Shown here: one piece after another, positions 42,886-51,613 of the stretch
How positions within the stretch are numbered: the stretch's first letter is position 1
Layout of the letters: each line of letters opens with the position of its first letter
From: Methanosarcina sp. MTP4
GTDB lineage: Archaea > Halobacteriota > Methanosarcinia > Methanosarcinales > Methanosarcinaceae
Assembly: GCF_000970045.1 (NCBI RefSeq)
Contig: NZ_CP009505.1
Span: 2,814,808 to 2,878,807, forward strand
Reading direction: 5' to 3'
DNA length: 64,000 nucleotides
The notes under the pieces: generated by a model
What the model saw: the letters and a program-made list of their open reading frames with translations, nothing else
What the model was told of the DNA's origin: nothing
Databases searched by the model: none
Made by a program: the position numbers and the translations under genes

Positions 42886-43806
42886 CTACTTTTCAAGCCC
42901 CTGAATATACTCATTTGCAGCCGTAGCAGCCACCGCCCCGTCGCTTACGGCTGTCACTAGCTGCCAGATAGGAGTGTCCCGGCAGTCTCCTATAGCATAG
43001 ATTCCTTTCTCCGAACTTTCCATCCAGCGGCCTGTTTTGATGAAACCTTTCGGATCTTTTTCTACATCCACGATTTCTGTGTTAGGGTGGATACCGATGT
43101 AGATGAAAACGCCGTTTGTGAGAAGTTCCCTGGTCTCCCCGGTCTTCACGTTTTCCAGGATGACCTTTTCCACTTTCCGGATTTCGGTTCCGGTTCCCAC
43201 GATTTCCTGGACAAGGGAGTCCCAGATGAACTCAATGTTTGCCGCCGCAAAAGCTCGGTCCCGGAGGACTTTTACAGCCTTCAGTTCATCCCGGCGGTGG
43301 ACGACATAAACTTTTTCCACGAGCTTAGAGAGGATCAGGGCATCCGTAAGGGCGGAATCCCCCCCTCCGACCACAACCACGGTTTTATTCCTGAAAAAAG
43401 GCCCGTCACAGGTGGCACAGTAGGAAACTCCTTTGGCAATCAGTTCCTCTTCCCCGGGCACGCCCAGGTGTTTCGGGTTGGCCCCGGTAGCAATGATCAC
43501 GGCTTTTGCCTCAAGGTCCCCGCTGTCTGTCGAGACAAGCTTTTTCTCTCCTTCGGAACGGACCGTCAGGACATCCGTGATTTTAGTCTCCACACCGACT
43601 GCAAGAGCATGTTCTTTGTACTTCTCCATCAATTCAAAGCCCGTGATAGAAGGAAAACCGGGATAATTTTCCACAACATCAGTAAGGGCTATCTGCCCGC
43701 TGATTTCACTTCTTTCCAGGACGAGCGTCTCCAACCCGAACCTCACGCCATAAATTCCCGCAGTAAGCCCTGCAGGCCCTCCTCCAACAATAACCAGATC
43801 GTACAT
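42886..43806 (-). CDS. trxB: thioredoxin reductase
   Basis: The protein has 306 residues, the usual length of low-molecular-weight thioredoxin reductases. FAD motif VGGGPAGLTAG is at 7-17, the redox-active Cys130-Ala-Thr-Cys133 is in SYCATCDGPF, the second dinucleotide-binding motif is VVVGGGDSALTDA, and GIYAIGDCRDTP closes the FAD domain. It reduces thioredoxin, probably the one encoded just upstream at 43968-44210; in methanogens the electron donor may be NADPH or F420H2 and is not decided by the motifs. The GGGG before the ATG serves as ribosome-binding site. Confidence 0.93.
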   Translation of the reverse strand: MYDLVIVGGGPAGLTAGIYGVRFGLETLVLERSEISGQIALTDVVENYPGFPSITGFELMEKYKEHALAVGVETKITDVLTVRSEGEKKLVSTDSGDLEAKAVIIATGANPKHLGVPGEEELIAKGVSYCATCDGPFFRNKTVVVVGGGDSALTDALILSKLVEKVYVVHRRDELKAVKVLRDRAFAAANIEFIWDSLVQEIVGTGTEIRKVEKVILENVKTGETRELLTNGVFIYIGIHPNTEIVDVEKDPKGFIKTGRWMESSEKGIYAIGDCRDTPIWQLVTAVSDGAVAATAANEYIQGLEK

Positions 43807-43838
43807 GTTTACCCCATAAAAAAATAAATGAAAGCTTG

Positions 43839-43883
43839 GCCGATAAAACGCTAGCCGATAAAACGCTAGCCGATAAAACGCTA
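43839..43883. repeat. 15-bp tandem repeat, 3 copies
   Basis: gccgataaaacgcta is exactly repeated three times between trx and trxB, followed by a degenerate copy. If the genes are cotranscribed it lies in the intercistronic leader of trxB. Confidence 0.88.
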
Positions 43884-43967
43884 GCCGATGAAATGTTAAG
43901 GTGACTAAGGCGATTGAACCAGCTAATGAAATGTTAAGGTGATACAGGAACGTTCGATACAGGATAT

Positions 43968-44210
43968 TCAGGTAATGCGGGCGATAGCCTCGGCTTTTTT
44001 AGGAAGTCCTGCAAAAGCAAGTTCCCCATCGATAATGGTTGCGGGGATCCCAACTATACCGAATTTCTCGACCAGTTCTTCTCCCTCGGGCGTTTCCACA
44101 TCTATTTCCTCGTACTCAAAATCGTATTTTGATTTAAGATCATTCCAGAGCCTGCGTGCGGATGGGCAGACCGTACACCAGCTAGCGTGTATAAGCGTGA
44201 CTTTGACCAT
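43968..44210 (-). CDS. small thioredoxin-fold protein
   Basis: The protein has 80 residues, a minimal thioredoxin/glutaredoxin fold. Active-site Cys12-Thr-Val-Cys15 is in SWCTVCPSA, the cis-Pro is in GIVGIPATIIDG, and the C-terminal helix is short. Small proteins of this type in methanogens serve as thioredoxins. Its location upstream of trxB on the same strand suggests that the two are a redox pair. GGGAG lies 8 bases before the ATG. Confidence 0.88.
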   Translation of the reverse strand: MVKVTLIHASWCTVCPSARRLWNDLKSKYDFEYEEIDVETPEGEELVEKFGIVGIPATIIDGELAFAGLPKKAEAIARIT

Positions 44211-44345
44211 TTAAAGAGCTCCCGGGAAAATTTCAGGCTTAACCTCATTTCTATTATTAATTTCCAGATATTTATACGTTGAGCGCGGGCCAGAAACCCG
44301 CTGACGCCAAAAAGCTTTAAGCAAATAAGCCCCCTAAAAGCGGCT

Positions 44346-45146
44346 ATGCTCACATTCATAGGGCTGGGCCTCTTTGACGAACATGACATTTCTTTAAAAG
44401 GGCTTGAAGCTGTCAGGGCAGCCGATCTGGTCTACGCGGAGTTTTACACCTCCTACCTTATGGGCACAACTCCTGAAAAAATGGAGGAACTCTACGGAAA
44501 GGAAGTCCGCCTGCTCTCAAGGGAAGATGTGGAACAGCAGCCGGACTGGCTGGAGGAAGCAAAGACAAAAAACGTGGTATTCCTGACAGGCGGGGACACC
44601 ATGGTCTCCACGACCCACGTTGACCTGCGCCTGAGGGCAAAAAAGCTGGGCATCGAAACCCGCCTGGTCCATGGGGCTTCCATTACCTCCGCAGTCTCAG
44701 GGCTGACCGGACTCCAGAACTACCGCTTCGGGAAATCCGTAAGCATACCCCACCCTTATGAAAGCAAGCGGGGGGTCCTGGTCATTACCGAAACCCCCTA
44801 CGATACCATAAAGCAGAACTCCGAACTGGGGCTGCACACCCTTGTCTTCCTGGATATCGATAAGGACAAAGGCTATATGACCGTAAACAGAGCCCTGGAC
44901 CTCCTGCTCGAGGTGGAAAAAAGGAGAGGCGAAGGCGTTATGACCCGTGCCGTTGCCGTGGGAATTGCCAGGGCAGGTTCAAAACTGCCCGTAGTAAAGG
45001 CAGACTATGCGGAAGAGCTCCAAAATTTCGATTTCGGAAAACCCCTCCACATCCTTGTCATTCCCGGCAAGCTGCACTTCCTCGAAGCCGAAGCCCTTGT
45101 GGAACTCGCAGGGGGACCCGGGGCAATCCTGAAAGAAGCCGAATAA
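44346..45146 (+). CDS. dphB: diphthine synthase
   Basis: The protein has 266 residues, a tetrapyrrole-methylase-fold methyltransferase of the DphB/Dph5 family. MLTFIGLGLFDEHDISLKGLEAV, YAEFYTS, FLTGGDTMVSTTHVDLRLRA, LVHGASITSAVSGLTGLQNYRFGKSVS and VGIARAGS are all characteristic. It methylates the 3-amino-3-carboxypropyl-histidine of elongation factor 2 during diphthamide synthesis. Dph6, the last enzyme of the pathway, is encoded 2.6 kb downstream. A DUF357 gene follows it, a frequent neighbour in euryarchaea. Confidence 0.95.
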   Translation: MLTFIGLGLFDEHDISLKGLEAVRAADLVYAEFYTSYLMGTTPEKMEELYGKEVRLLSREDVEQQPDWLEEAKTKNVVFLTGGDTMVSTTHVDLRLRAKKLGIETRLVHGASITSAVSGLTGLQNYRFGKSVSIPHPYESKRGVLVITETPYDTIKQNSELGLHTLVFLDIDKDKGYMTVNRALDLLLEVEKRRGEGVMTRAVAVGIARAGSKLPVVKADYAEELQNFDFGKPLHILVIPGKLHFLEAEALVELAGGPGAILKEAE

Positions 45147-45205
45147 GGAAAAGATTAAGTAAGGAAAGATCGAGCAAGGAAAGATCGAGTAAGGAAAGAT
45201 CGAGT
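45145..45205. repeat. 15-bp tandem repeat, 4 copies
   Basis: aaggaaagatcgagt units at 45161, 45176 and 45191, with a diverged first unit at 45145 that overlaps the dphB stop codon. The array therefore seems to have grown outward from the end of the gene. Confidence 0.85.
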
Positions 45206-45249
45206 AAGGAAAAGCAAGTGAAAGAAAACCATCCTCAGAGGTAGTCCTG

Positions 45250-45531
45250 ATGCCTGCGGATTTGAACGAGAAGGTCAACAGATACGAAAATATGCTAAAA
45301 AGAGCGCTTCAGAAAGCAAAATATGCCCCAATCCCCGAATCCCACATGTACTCCGTGGCCGAGGACTATCACACAATGGCAGAAGCTTACTATAAAGACG
45401 GGCTCTATTTCCTGGAAAACGGGGACCCCGTAAACGCCCTTGCCTCTTTCAGCTATGGGCATGCCTGGCTTGATGCGGGAGCGAAACTTGGGGTCTTTGC
45501 TGTGGATGATGAAACACTCTTCACCATATAA
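45250..45531 (+). CDS. DUF357 protein
   Basis: The protein has 93 residues, a helical protein of the archaeal DUF357 family: LNEKVNRYENMLKRALQKA, AEDYHTMAEAYYKDGLYFLENGDPVNALASFSYGHAWLDAGAKLGVF. The helical-hairpin arrangement resembles a TPR pair. The function is unknown. It is downstream of dphB and probably cotranscribed, since only a 103-bp gap with a tandem array lies between them. Confidence 0.88.
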   Translation: MPADLNEKVNRYENMLKRALQKAKYAPIPESHMYSVAEDYHTMAEAYYKDGLYFLENGDPVNALASFSYGHAWLDAGAKLGVFAVDDETLFTI

Positions 45532-45801
45532 ACGAGCTAAACGAGCTAAACGAGCAAAACAGATCTCCGGATAAAGAGGCAAATTAAAGCCAGGGTATAA
45601 AACCTGGTAAAAAGGAAAACTTCCCCAACAGTAATAACTTTTGTGAAACAGAAATAATTATATCCTTTACCCTATTCTTTAGGTTCTGCAGGAATATTTC
45701 CCTGGATTCAGGATATTTTTGGACAGAAATTATTGAAGAGAAAACATTTAAAGAGAAATTTTATAAGAAAAACATTTAAACGGATAATTACGGTGACATT
45801 A

Positions 45802-46182
45802 ATGAAGAACTTTCATGTGGTACTTGAAGCAGCTTGGTTGGTTAGAGATGTAAAAACGGCTGATGATGCAATCGGGGTTGCGATTTCAGAAGCTGGAAAG
45901 CGCCTGAACCCCAAACTGGATTTTGTAGAGGTCGACGTGGGAACCACCTACTGCCCAGCATGTAACGAGCCTTTCGGCAGTGTATTCATAGCGGCAAACA
46001 CCGCCCTCGTTGGACTTGTTTTTGAGATGAAGGTATTTGACGCCGAATCTGCGGAACATGCAGAAAGGATTGCAAAGTCCGTGATCGGAAAGTCTCTCAG
46101 AGACATCCCCCTGAACGTAGTCGAAGTTACGGAATTCGAAAGGTCCTCAGAAAAGGAAGAAATGCAGAAAAAGCAGGCTTGA
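45802..46182 (+). CDS. DUF555/UPF0212 family protein
   Basis: The protein has 126 residues from the ATG at 45802, preceded by GGTGA; the frame is open further upstream to 45733 but that extension is Lys/Arg-rich and not typical. [37 protein letters not shown] and the Cys pair in [15 protein letters not shown] mark the archaeal DUF555 family, found almost only in methanogens and relatives. The CxxC could bind a metal. The function is unknown. Confidence 0.88.
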   Translation: MKNFHVVLEAAWLVRDVKTADDAIGVAISEAGKRLNPKLDFVEVDVGTTYCPACNEPFGSVFIAANTALVGLVFEMKVFDAESAEHAERIAKSVIGKSLRDIPLNVVEVTEFERSSEKEEMQKKQA

Positions 46183-46602
46183 AATAATTCATTCTCCGGA
46201 AACCCGCATACTGAGTAAAGATAAACAGCCAGCATACAGCTGGCTCTGCACTTGCTCCGGTACAGGTTTCCGAGGATTTAAAACTTAAGACAGGGCATTA
46301 ATTAGCAGAGAGTCTTAGTGAAATTAAGCTAATTAAAACTTAGTAACTAAACTTAGCAATTAAGCTAAGTGATTAAACAAGGAATTAAGCTAATTAATTA
46401 AATTTAGTAACTAAACTTAGCAATTAAGCTAAGTAACTAAACTTAGCAATTAAGCTTAGTAACTAAACTTAGTAACTAAACTAAGTAATTTTTATCTTTT
46501 AAGGAATGTATGCTTTATTCCCTGCAATTCACCTTTTGAGATTTAGCCGGGCAAAAAAAGAAGGGGTGGCGCCCATAACCCACTTAAAATGAGGACAGCT
46601 AC
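46183..46602. other. intergenic region with 13-bp tandem array
   Basis: From 46342 to 46489 the sequence is made of alternating 13-mers taactaaacttag and caattaagctaag in about a dozen imperfect copies, followed by T-rich sequence. The PfkB gene start behind it has a tGAGGac ribosome-binding site. No gene was found. Confidence 0.7.
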
Positions 46603-47499
46603 ATGGATAGAGTGATTTCCGTGGTCGGGCACACTGCCCTGGACTACATCGTGGACGTTGAAAGGATAGCAGGAAAAAACGAGTCATCTCCGGTTACAGA
46701 TTACGAGGAACATCCCGGAGGAGGGGCTGCTAACATCGCGGTCGCCATTGCAAGGCTTGGGGGAAAATGCCAGCTCATCTCCCCTGTAGGTGCGGATTTT
46801 GAAAGTTCGGGATACGAAAAGCACCTGAAAGACGCCGGCATTGACCTCTCACACCTCTATCGGCTCGAGAACCAGAAGCTGTCCAAAGCCTTCATTTTCA
46901 ACGACAGGGAAGACGACCAGGCGACCTACTTTTACTGGGGAGCTTCCTCGAAATTCAAGGAACTCGAACCCGGACCCGTGGATTTCGTACACCTTGCGAC
47001 AGCAGATTCCGTCTATAACGCGAAAATGGCAAAAATCGCAGGTTTCGTTTCCTTTGACCCCGGACAGGACCTGGTAACCTATTCTAAAGAAAACCTGGAA
47101 ACTATCCTCTCAAATACCGATATCCTCTTTGCAAACCGGCATGAGATCAAAAGAGTCTCCGAGATGACCGGAAAAAGCTTCTCCGAACTCAAAAACATGA
47201 TCGCTACCATCGTGATCACCTATGACGCAGAGGGCAGCCGCATCTATACCGAAGCCGAAGAATACCCGGTTCCGGTCGTCCCCGTTACGGCCCTGGACCC
47301 CACGGGAGCTGGAGATGCCTACAGGGCAGGGTTCCTGCTCGCCTACACCAGAGGATATCAGCTACCCACCTGCGGGAAAATAGGGGCAACCGTGGCATCC
47401 TATGCCGTGGAGACCCGGGGCCCCCAGACCGAACTCCCAACCTGGGAGAAAATGCAGGCCCGCTACGAAGCCCATTTCGGGAAACTGGAAAAAACCTGA
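46603..47499 (+). CDS. PfkB-family carbohydrate/nucleoside kinase
   Basis: The protein has 298 residues. The ribokinase fold is marked by VVGHTALDYIVDV, EHPGGGAANIAVAIARLGG (the first PfkB signature) and DPTGAGDAYRAGFLLAY (the second signature with the catalytic Asp). The closest group appears to be the archaeal nucleoside kinases of the MJ0406 type, which phosphorylate several nucleosides, but sugar substrates are possible. It is preceded by GAGG at good spacing and is monocistronic. Confidence 0.88.
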   Translation: MDRVISVVGHTALDYIVDVERIAGKNESSPVTDYEEHPGGGAANIAVAIARLGGKCQLISPVGADFESSGYEKHLKDAGIDLSHLYRLENQKLSKAFIFNDREDDQATYFYWGASSKFKELEPGPVDFVHLATADSVYNAKMAKIAGFVSFDPGQDLVTYSKENLETILSNTDILFANRHEIKRVSEMTGKSFSELKNMIATIVITYDAEGSRIYTEAEEYPVPVVPVTALDPTGAGDAYRAGFLLAYTRGYQLPTCGKIGATVASYAVETRGPQTELPTWEKMQARYEAHFGKLEKT

Positions 47500-47743
47500 A
47501 AAAGCCAAATCTGAAAAACAGCCACCTAAAAGGACCCCTTAAAAATCGCTTTAAAGGACCCTTAAAAACCTTAAAGACCTTAAAGACCTTAAAAAAACCC
47601 TTCTAATCACTTTTATATAATTTCAAACGAGTTATCAAAGCCTCCTTAAGAAGAGGAACCTTATAAAGGTCCAATGGATACAACTCAAAAAAATCGAATT
47701 ATTAATACAAAGAATAAATGAAAAAAATAAAATGGGGATGCAG

Positions 47744-48415
47744 ATGAAATTCGCAGCACTGGTTTCCGGTGGCAAGGACTCGATCTTCGCCATTCAAAAA
47801 GCTCTCGAAGCAGGGCATGAGGTCACCGACCTCATAAATATCATCCCTGCCAGGGATGACTCCTATATGTACCATTCCATCAACCTGCACATGGTGGAAC
47901 TTATCTCCGAAGCCTCCGAAATTCCGCTCATCCAGCAGGAGTCCAGTGGGATAAAAGAGCTTGAACTCGACGATCTTACCCTTGCCCTGAAGAAAGTTGA
48001 CGTTGATGGAGTAACCGTCGGCGCCATCGAGTCCCAGTACCAGGCAAACAGGGTGCAGAAGATCTGCGCCTCCCTGGGCCTTGAGGTCTACTCCCCCCTC
48101 TGGCACCGGGACCCTGAAGAATTGCTTCAGGAAATGGCCAAAGTGCTCGACGTTCGGATTGTCCGGGTCGCAGCCGACGGGATGGACGAGTCCTGGCTGG
48201 GCAGGCCGATCAACAGCACCTCCATCGAACAGCTTAAAGCCCTGAACCGCAGGCGCATGGTCCACATGGCGGGGGAAGGCGGAGAATACGAAACCGTCGT
48301 CCTGGACGCCCCCTTCTACAAAAAGCGCATCGAAATCGTAAGAAGCGAAATCGAATGGCTGGGAGACCAGGGGACCCTGAACATCATTGAAGCAAAACTT
48401 GTCGACAAGACCTGA
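47744..48415 (+). CDS. dph6: diphthine--ammonia ligase
   Basis: The protein has 223 residues from the ATG at 47744 (GGGG at 47734-47737 fits; in-frame ATGs at 47732 and 47738 overlap it). The PP-loop motif SGGKDS lies at the N-terminus (KFAALVSGGKDSIFA), and the family continues with VDVDGVTVGAIESQYQANRV, PLWHRDPEELL and HMAGEGGEYETVVLDAPFY. The enzyme uses ATP and ammonia to amidate diphthine on elongation factor 2, the last step of diphthamide synthesis. It shares the pathway with dphB upstream. Confidence 0.92.
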   Translation: MKFAALVSGGKDSIFAIQKALEAGHEVTDLINIIPARDDSYMYHSINLHMVELISEASEIPLIQQESSGIKELELDDLTLALKKVDVDGVTVGAIESQYQANRVQKICASLGLEVYSPLWHRDPEELLQEMAKVLDVRIVRVAADGMDESWLGRPINSTSIEQLKALNRRRMVHMAGEGGEYETVVLDAPFYKKRIEIVRSEIEWLGDQGTLNIIEAKLVDKT

Positions 48416-48447
48416 TTTCAATCATCCCTTCCAGAAGCCCGGAAACC

Positions 48448-48477
48448 CCCGGGCCAAACCCCAACTCTACGCCCGGG
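48448..48477 (+). terminator. possible hairpin terminator after dph6
   Basis: A CCCGGGC / GCCCGGG stem (48448-48454, 48471-48477) with a 16-nt loop lies 33 bases after the dph6 stop, followed by ttcttcaaaatattc. The T-run is weak. Confidence 0.35.
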
Positions 48478-49290
48478 TTCTTCAAAATATTCGCTTCAGA
48501 GACACATGCCCTGCACCCTATGAAGCCTAAGGAAGGTGTTTTATCACGAAAAACGAAAGTACCCCTATTTTTGATTTAAACCCGGACACGTCCCCCATAT
48601 GATTCAAACCTTCACATAATTCAGGTCCTTCACATTATTTCTACGGAAAAAGCCCCTGTTTAGCTCTGCGTCCTTTCATCAGCAGCATAAAAACACCTGA
48701 GAGCCGTTTAAGCCTGCCTTTTTCTGGCTGACAGCACCCTCTCCGCCAACTTTGTATAATATAATATTAAATATATATATAATATAGAAATATATATTAA
48801 TATGGCATCTGAGAAGTCTGAATTCCGCCAGATACCCCTTCTCCAGAATATCTTCCTGATCAGATGTCTGTTCAGACCACATTCTTTCACCTATTTTTTC
48901 AATTTTTTATTTTATTCAAGCCATAAGCTTCGATTTTGGAAGAACTGAAATTTCCAGCTTTTGTATCCTCCGATTTACAGCTTTGAGGATTTCCAGGCTC
49001 CAGATTTGAGGATTTCAAATTCAATATTTCATCAATAAGCCTATACCGGCATAATTCAGGACCTAACTTCTCAAAGTGAGAAGATCTTATTAAAAAAATA
49101 AAAGTACTGCAAAAAATAGCAGAAATATGACAGTATAAGCCTGTTTATATATATTGTAAGCGATAATTTATAATTAGGGCATCTGAGAAAAATCTTTTCT
49201 CGTTGTAAATCTCAACCAACTCTTTACCCCCCTATTCCCACCCACTACTTCCAAAATTCAGATGCCCACCCCCCAAAATCCGATTTCTGA

Positions 49291-49337
49291 CAAATCTATT
49301 TTCAACAAATTCTATTTTCAACAAATTCTATTTTCAA
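49291..49337. repeat. 15-16-bp tandem repeat, 3 copies, plus a distant copy
   Basis: caaattctattttcaa at 49306-49321 and 49322-49337 is exact, with a one-base-shorter copy at 49291-49305. ctctattttcaacaaat recurs at about 49481-49497. Confidence 0.85.
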
Positions 49338-49787
49338 CAAATGCACATTTCGAACCCCTGCCAATATAGGCAAATAATTCACGATTCCAGGTTGTTTTGT
49401 TGACTTCATGTCAGCAAAATGATCTTTTTGTGCAGTATATTGACACAAAAGTGCCAGGGTTCGGAATGTGAGTAACAAAGCTCTATTTTCAACAAATCCT
49501 GCTAACTCGGATTTAAATAAGGACAGTGTTATAAAAATAATCAATTCAGCTGCCCCCATCCATCATAAAAAAGCACTACAAACCCTAAAGCCCGGCAAAA
49601 AAATATCAAGAGCAAATATATGACCACGATTTTTCCCGGCAGCATGAAGCGTGGGCAGTGTGAAGCATGTTTAGCCCTTTCCTGTAAAGCAAGAGACAGG
49701 AATCAAAAAAGAGAATGAAAAGATTAGAATGGGAAAAATGAATGGGAAGAAATGGAAAATTTGCAGGTTAAGAGAATCCGTGTCAAA

Positions 49788-50183
49788 TTATTCCTTTTTC
49801 GTTAAATCCAGGATCCTTAAGGCAAGGTGCGCACCGTTTGCCCCGTTATCGACCCCCACACTTGCTACAGGCACCCCCGGAGGCATCTGGGCTATGGAGA
49901 GAAGGGCATCAAGACCCCCAAGCTTTGCGCTTACGGGGACACCTATGACCGGCTTTTTGGTTTTAGAAGCAACGACTCCTGGGAGGGCAGCCGATAAGCC
50001 TGCTATGGTGATAAAGACCTTTGCATCTGAGCCCGCAACGTAGCTGTCAAGCTCATCCGGGTTACGGTGGGCGGAAATTACCCTTACTTCGTATGTGTAC
50101 TCGCTTTTTTCAAGAACCGAAATCGCACGGTTGGCGATTGCCCGGTCAGATTCAGAACCCATTATCAGTGAAATGTCTGCCAT
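49788..50183 (-). CDS. purE: N5-carboxyaminoimidazole ribonucleotide mutase / AIR carboxylase
   Basis: The protein has 131 residues. [10 protein letters not shown] and [12 protein letters not shown] are the PurE signatures, with [25 protein letters not shown] and the C-terminal substrate loop present. The protein is slightly shorter than class I PurE (about 160) because of a short C-terminus. It takes part in the carboxylation step of de novo purine synthesis. AAGGAG precedes the ATG. It is the last of three same-strand genes after aroK and aroQ, 23 bp after aroQ. Confidence 0.92.
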   Translation of the reverse strand: MADISLIMGSESDRAIANRAISVLEKSEYTYEVRVISAHRNPDELDSYVAGSDAKVFITIAGLSAALPGVVASKTKKPVIGVPVSAKLGGLDALLSIAQMPPGVPVASVGVDNGANGAHLALRILDLTKKE

Positions 50184-50206
50184 TTTTGACTCCTTTGAAA
50201 ACCGCT

Positions 50207-50494
50207 TCAGGGAAAGTTCCCCTTACCGCTTAACTCTTCCTGGCGCTCGATACTCATCCGGATCAGGATATCGAAAATATTTTTTACGAATCCCACGTCG
50301 AGGTTAAGTTCTGTGGCAGCGCTCACGGCCCGGTTGATTACAACCTCGTTTTGCGTACGGTCATTTATGGAGGTCCCATTTATTCTTTTTGATTCCAGGA
50401 CCTTTTCGGCAAGGTTGACCCTTCTGCTAATCAGGGCCAGGATTTCCCTGTCGATTTCTTCTATTTCCTTACGGACAACTTCAAGTTCGCTCAA
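50207..50494 (-). CDS. aroQ: chorismate mutase, AroQ class
   Basis: The protein has 95 residues from a TTG that overlaps the stop of aroK (TTGA), indicating translational coupling. The three-helix AroQ fold carries the conserved residues: [42 protein letters not shown] and [13 protein letters not shown]. It converts chorismate to prephenate for phenylalanine and tyrosine synthesis. Confidence 0.9.
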   Translation of the reverse strand: MSELEVVRKEIEEIDREILALISRRVNLAEKVLESKRINGTSINDRTQNEVVINRAVSAATELNLDVGFVKNIFDILIRMSIERQEELSGKGNFP

Positions 50495-51372
50495 ATGGAT
50501 CCCTCGCTGCTTAAAGATATTGCGTCCCTGTTATTTATAGTGGTTTCTATGACCCGGCCTTCAAGCCCGCAACTTTCCCAGGCACTCCTGACTTCCTTCA
50601 GTTCCCCGGCGCTGACCAGGGCGGCGTAGGAAGGCCCTGTCCCGGAAAGGCTTACGCCCCTTACACCACATTCCAGGGCTCTGAGCATGTATTCGGTATC
50701 AAACCCAAGCGCCCCGCAGTAGAGAAAACCGTTAAGGGTCATTGCCCTCTCATAGTCACCCCCGAGAGCAAGGTCGTATGCCATTTCCACATAGGGGGCA
50801 ATCAGGCGGGAACGCTTCACGTCAGTCTCCGCACTGAAGGCTTTCTTATCAGGGGCAAATATCAGGACCTTTGACTCGTACTCTTCCCTTCGTACCAGCT
50901 CCATCTGCCTGTTGTCGGTCAGCACGACTCCCCCGAAAAAGGAGGCACACGCATCATCAAAAGCTCCTGTGACCGTAACTCCTACATCTTTTGCAGCCCT
51001 GACCCCCAGTTTCACAATATCAAGCGGGGGGAGAGTTTTGTCAATTGCCCTCAGGGTTGCAAGGACAGCCGCGTTTGCCGCTGCACTGCTGCTCTTGAGC
51101 CCCCCTGCGAGAGGGACTTCACTCCGGGTCATCACGGTACCCCCGAGTTCAAGCTCGAACTGCCCCAGGACCATCTCAACGCAGCGTTCGATAAGCCTGG
51201 TGTCTCCCTCAGGCAACTCCTCGATTGAGCCGGAAATCCCGGGTTTACCTTCCGAAAGTTCCACTTCTGCAAAAGTCTTCAAGTCTATCCCGAATGCCGA
51301 ACCTTTCCAGGTGGCAATCGCGTTTATGATGGTTCCTGCCCCGGAAGCACAGGCATACCCTTCAAACGTCAT
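50491..51372 (-). CDS. aroK: shikimate kinase, archaeal GHMP type
   Basis: The protein has 293 residues from the ATG at 51372, preceded by GGGGGG (an in-frame GTG one codon earlier overlaps). GHMP-kinase motifs are visible: EVPLAGGLKSSSAAANAAVLA (phosphate-binding loop) and VSLSGTGPSYAAL (C-terminal glycine motif). MTFEGYACASGAGTIINAIATWKGSAFGI is typical of archaeal shikimate kinases, which are unrelated to bacterial AroK. It phosphorylates shikimate in the aromatic amino acid pathway. It is first in the aroK-aroQ-purE unit. Confidence 0.93.
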   Translation of the reverse strand: MTFEGYACASGAGTIINAIATWKGSAFGIDLKTFAEVELSEGKPGISGSIEELPEGDTRLIERCVEMVLGQFELELGGTVMTRSEVPLAGGLKSSSAAANAAVLATLRAIDKTLPPLDIVKLGVRAAKDVGVTVTGAFDDACASFFGGVVLTDNRQMELVRREEYESKVLIFAPDKKAFSAETDVKRSRLIAPYVEMAYDLALGGDYERAMTLNGFLYCGALGFDTEYMLRALECGVRGVSLSGTGPSYAALVSAGELKEVRSAWESCGLEGRVIETTINNRDAISLSSEGSI

Positions 51373-51613
51373 CACCCCCCAGATGCACTGTTAGTTAATA
51401 TTTTTTGCCTCAGGCCTAGAACGTTTAAAGACCAAAAATTTCAAGAGGCGAAACCATAAAAAGTAGCATTGTTTTAAATATGTACATAGCACATGGAAAT
51501 TCTATATATTTAACAGAGACTTATTTTAATACTAAAGGATATATGCCATAATTAGTTAGTATGTAGCAACCAATAACCATAAACCCCTAATGATCTAAAA
51601 AAGAGGAATAGAT
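51373..51613. promoter_or_regulatory. divergent promoter region, aroK and phoU
   Basis: AT-rich sequence with attctatatatttaacagag near 51499-51518 and ggatatatgccataatt near 51538-51554, suitable as TATA regions for the rightward gene. No ORF was seen. Confidence 0.4.

Larger units (their letters stand above)
48416..49787. other. long intergenic region without a supported gene
   Basis: This is the longest gene-poor stretch in the window (1.37 kb). It holds a possible hairpin at 48448-48477, a very AT-rich tract of alternating ta at 48757-48800, the block ggcatctgagaa twice (48800 and 49178), and a 15-16-bp array (49291-49337) with an isolated extra copy near 49476-49498. Two small minus-strand frames (48679-48882 and 49302-49559) have no recognisable motif; the second is bounded at both ends by translated repeat. 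It may be the remains of a lost element. Confidence 0.45.

Noticed and set aside
49302-49559. 85-codon minus-strand frame
   Set aside because: Both ends are translated tandem repeat (FVENR); no start signal or domain, so not called as a gene.
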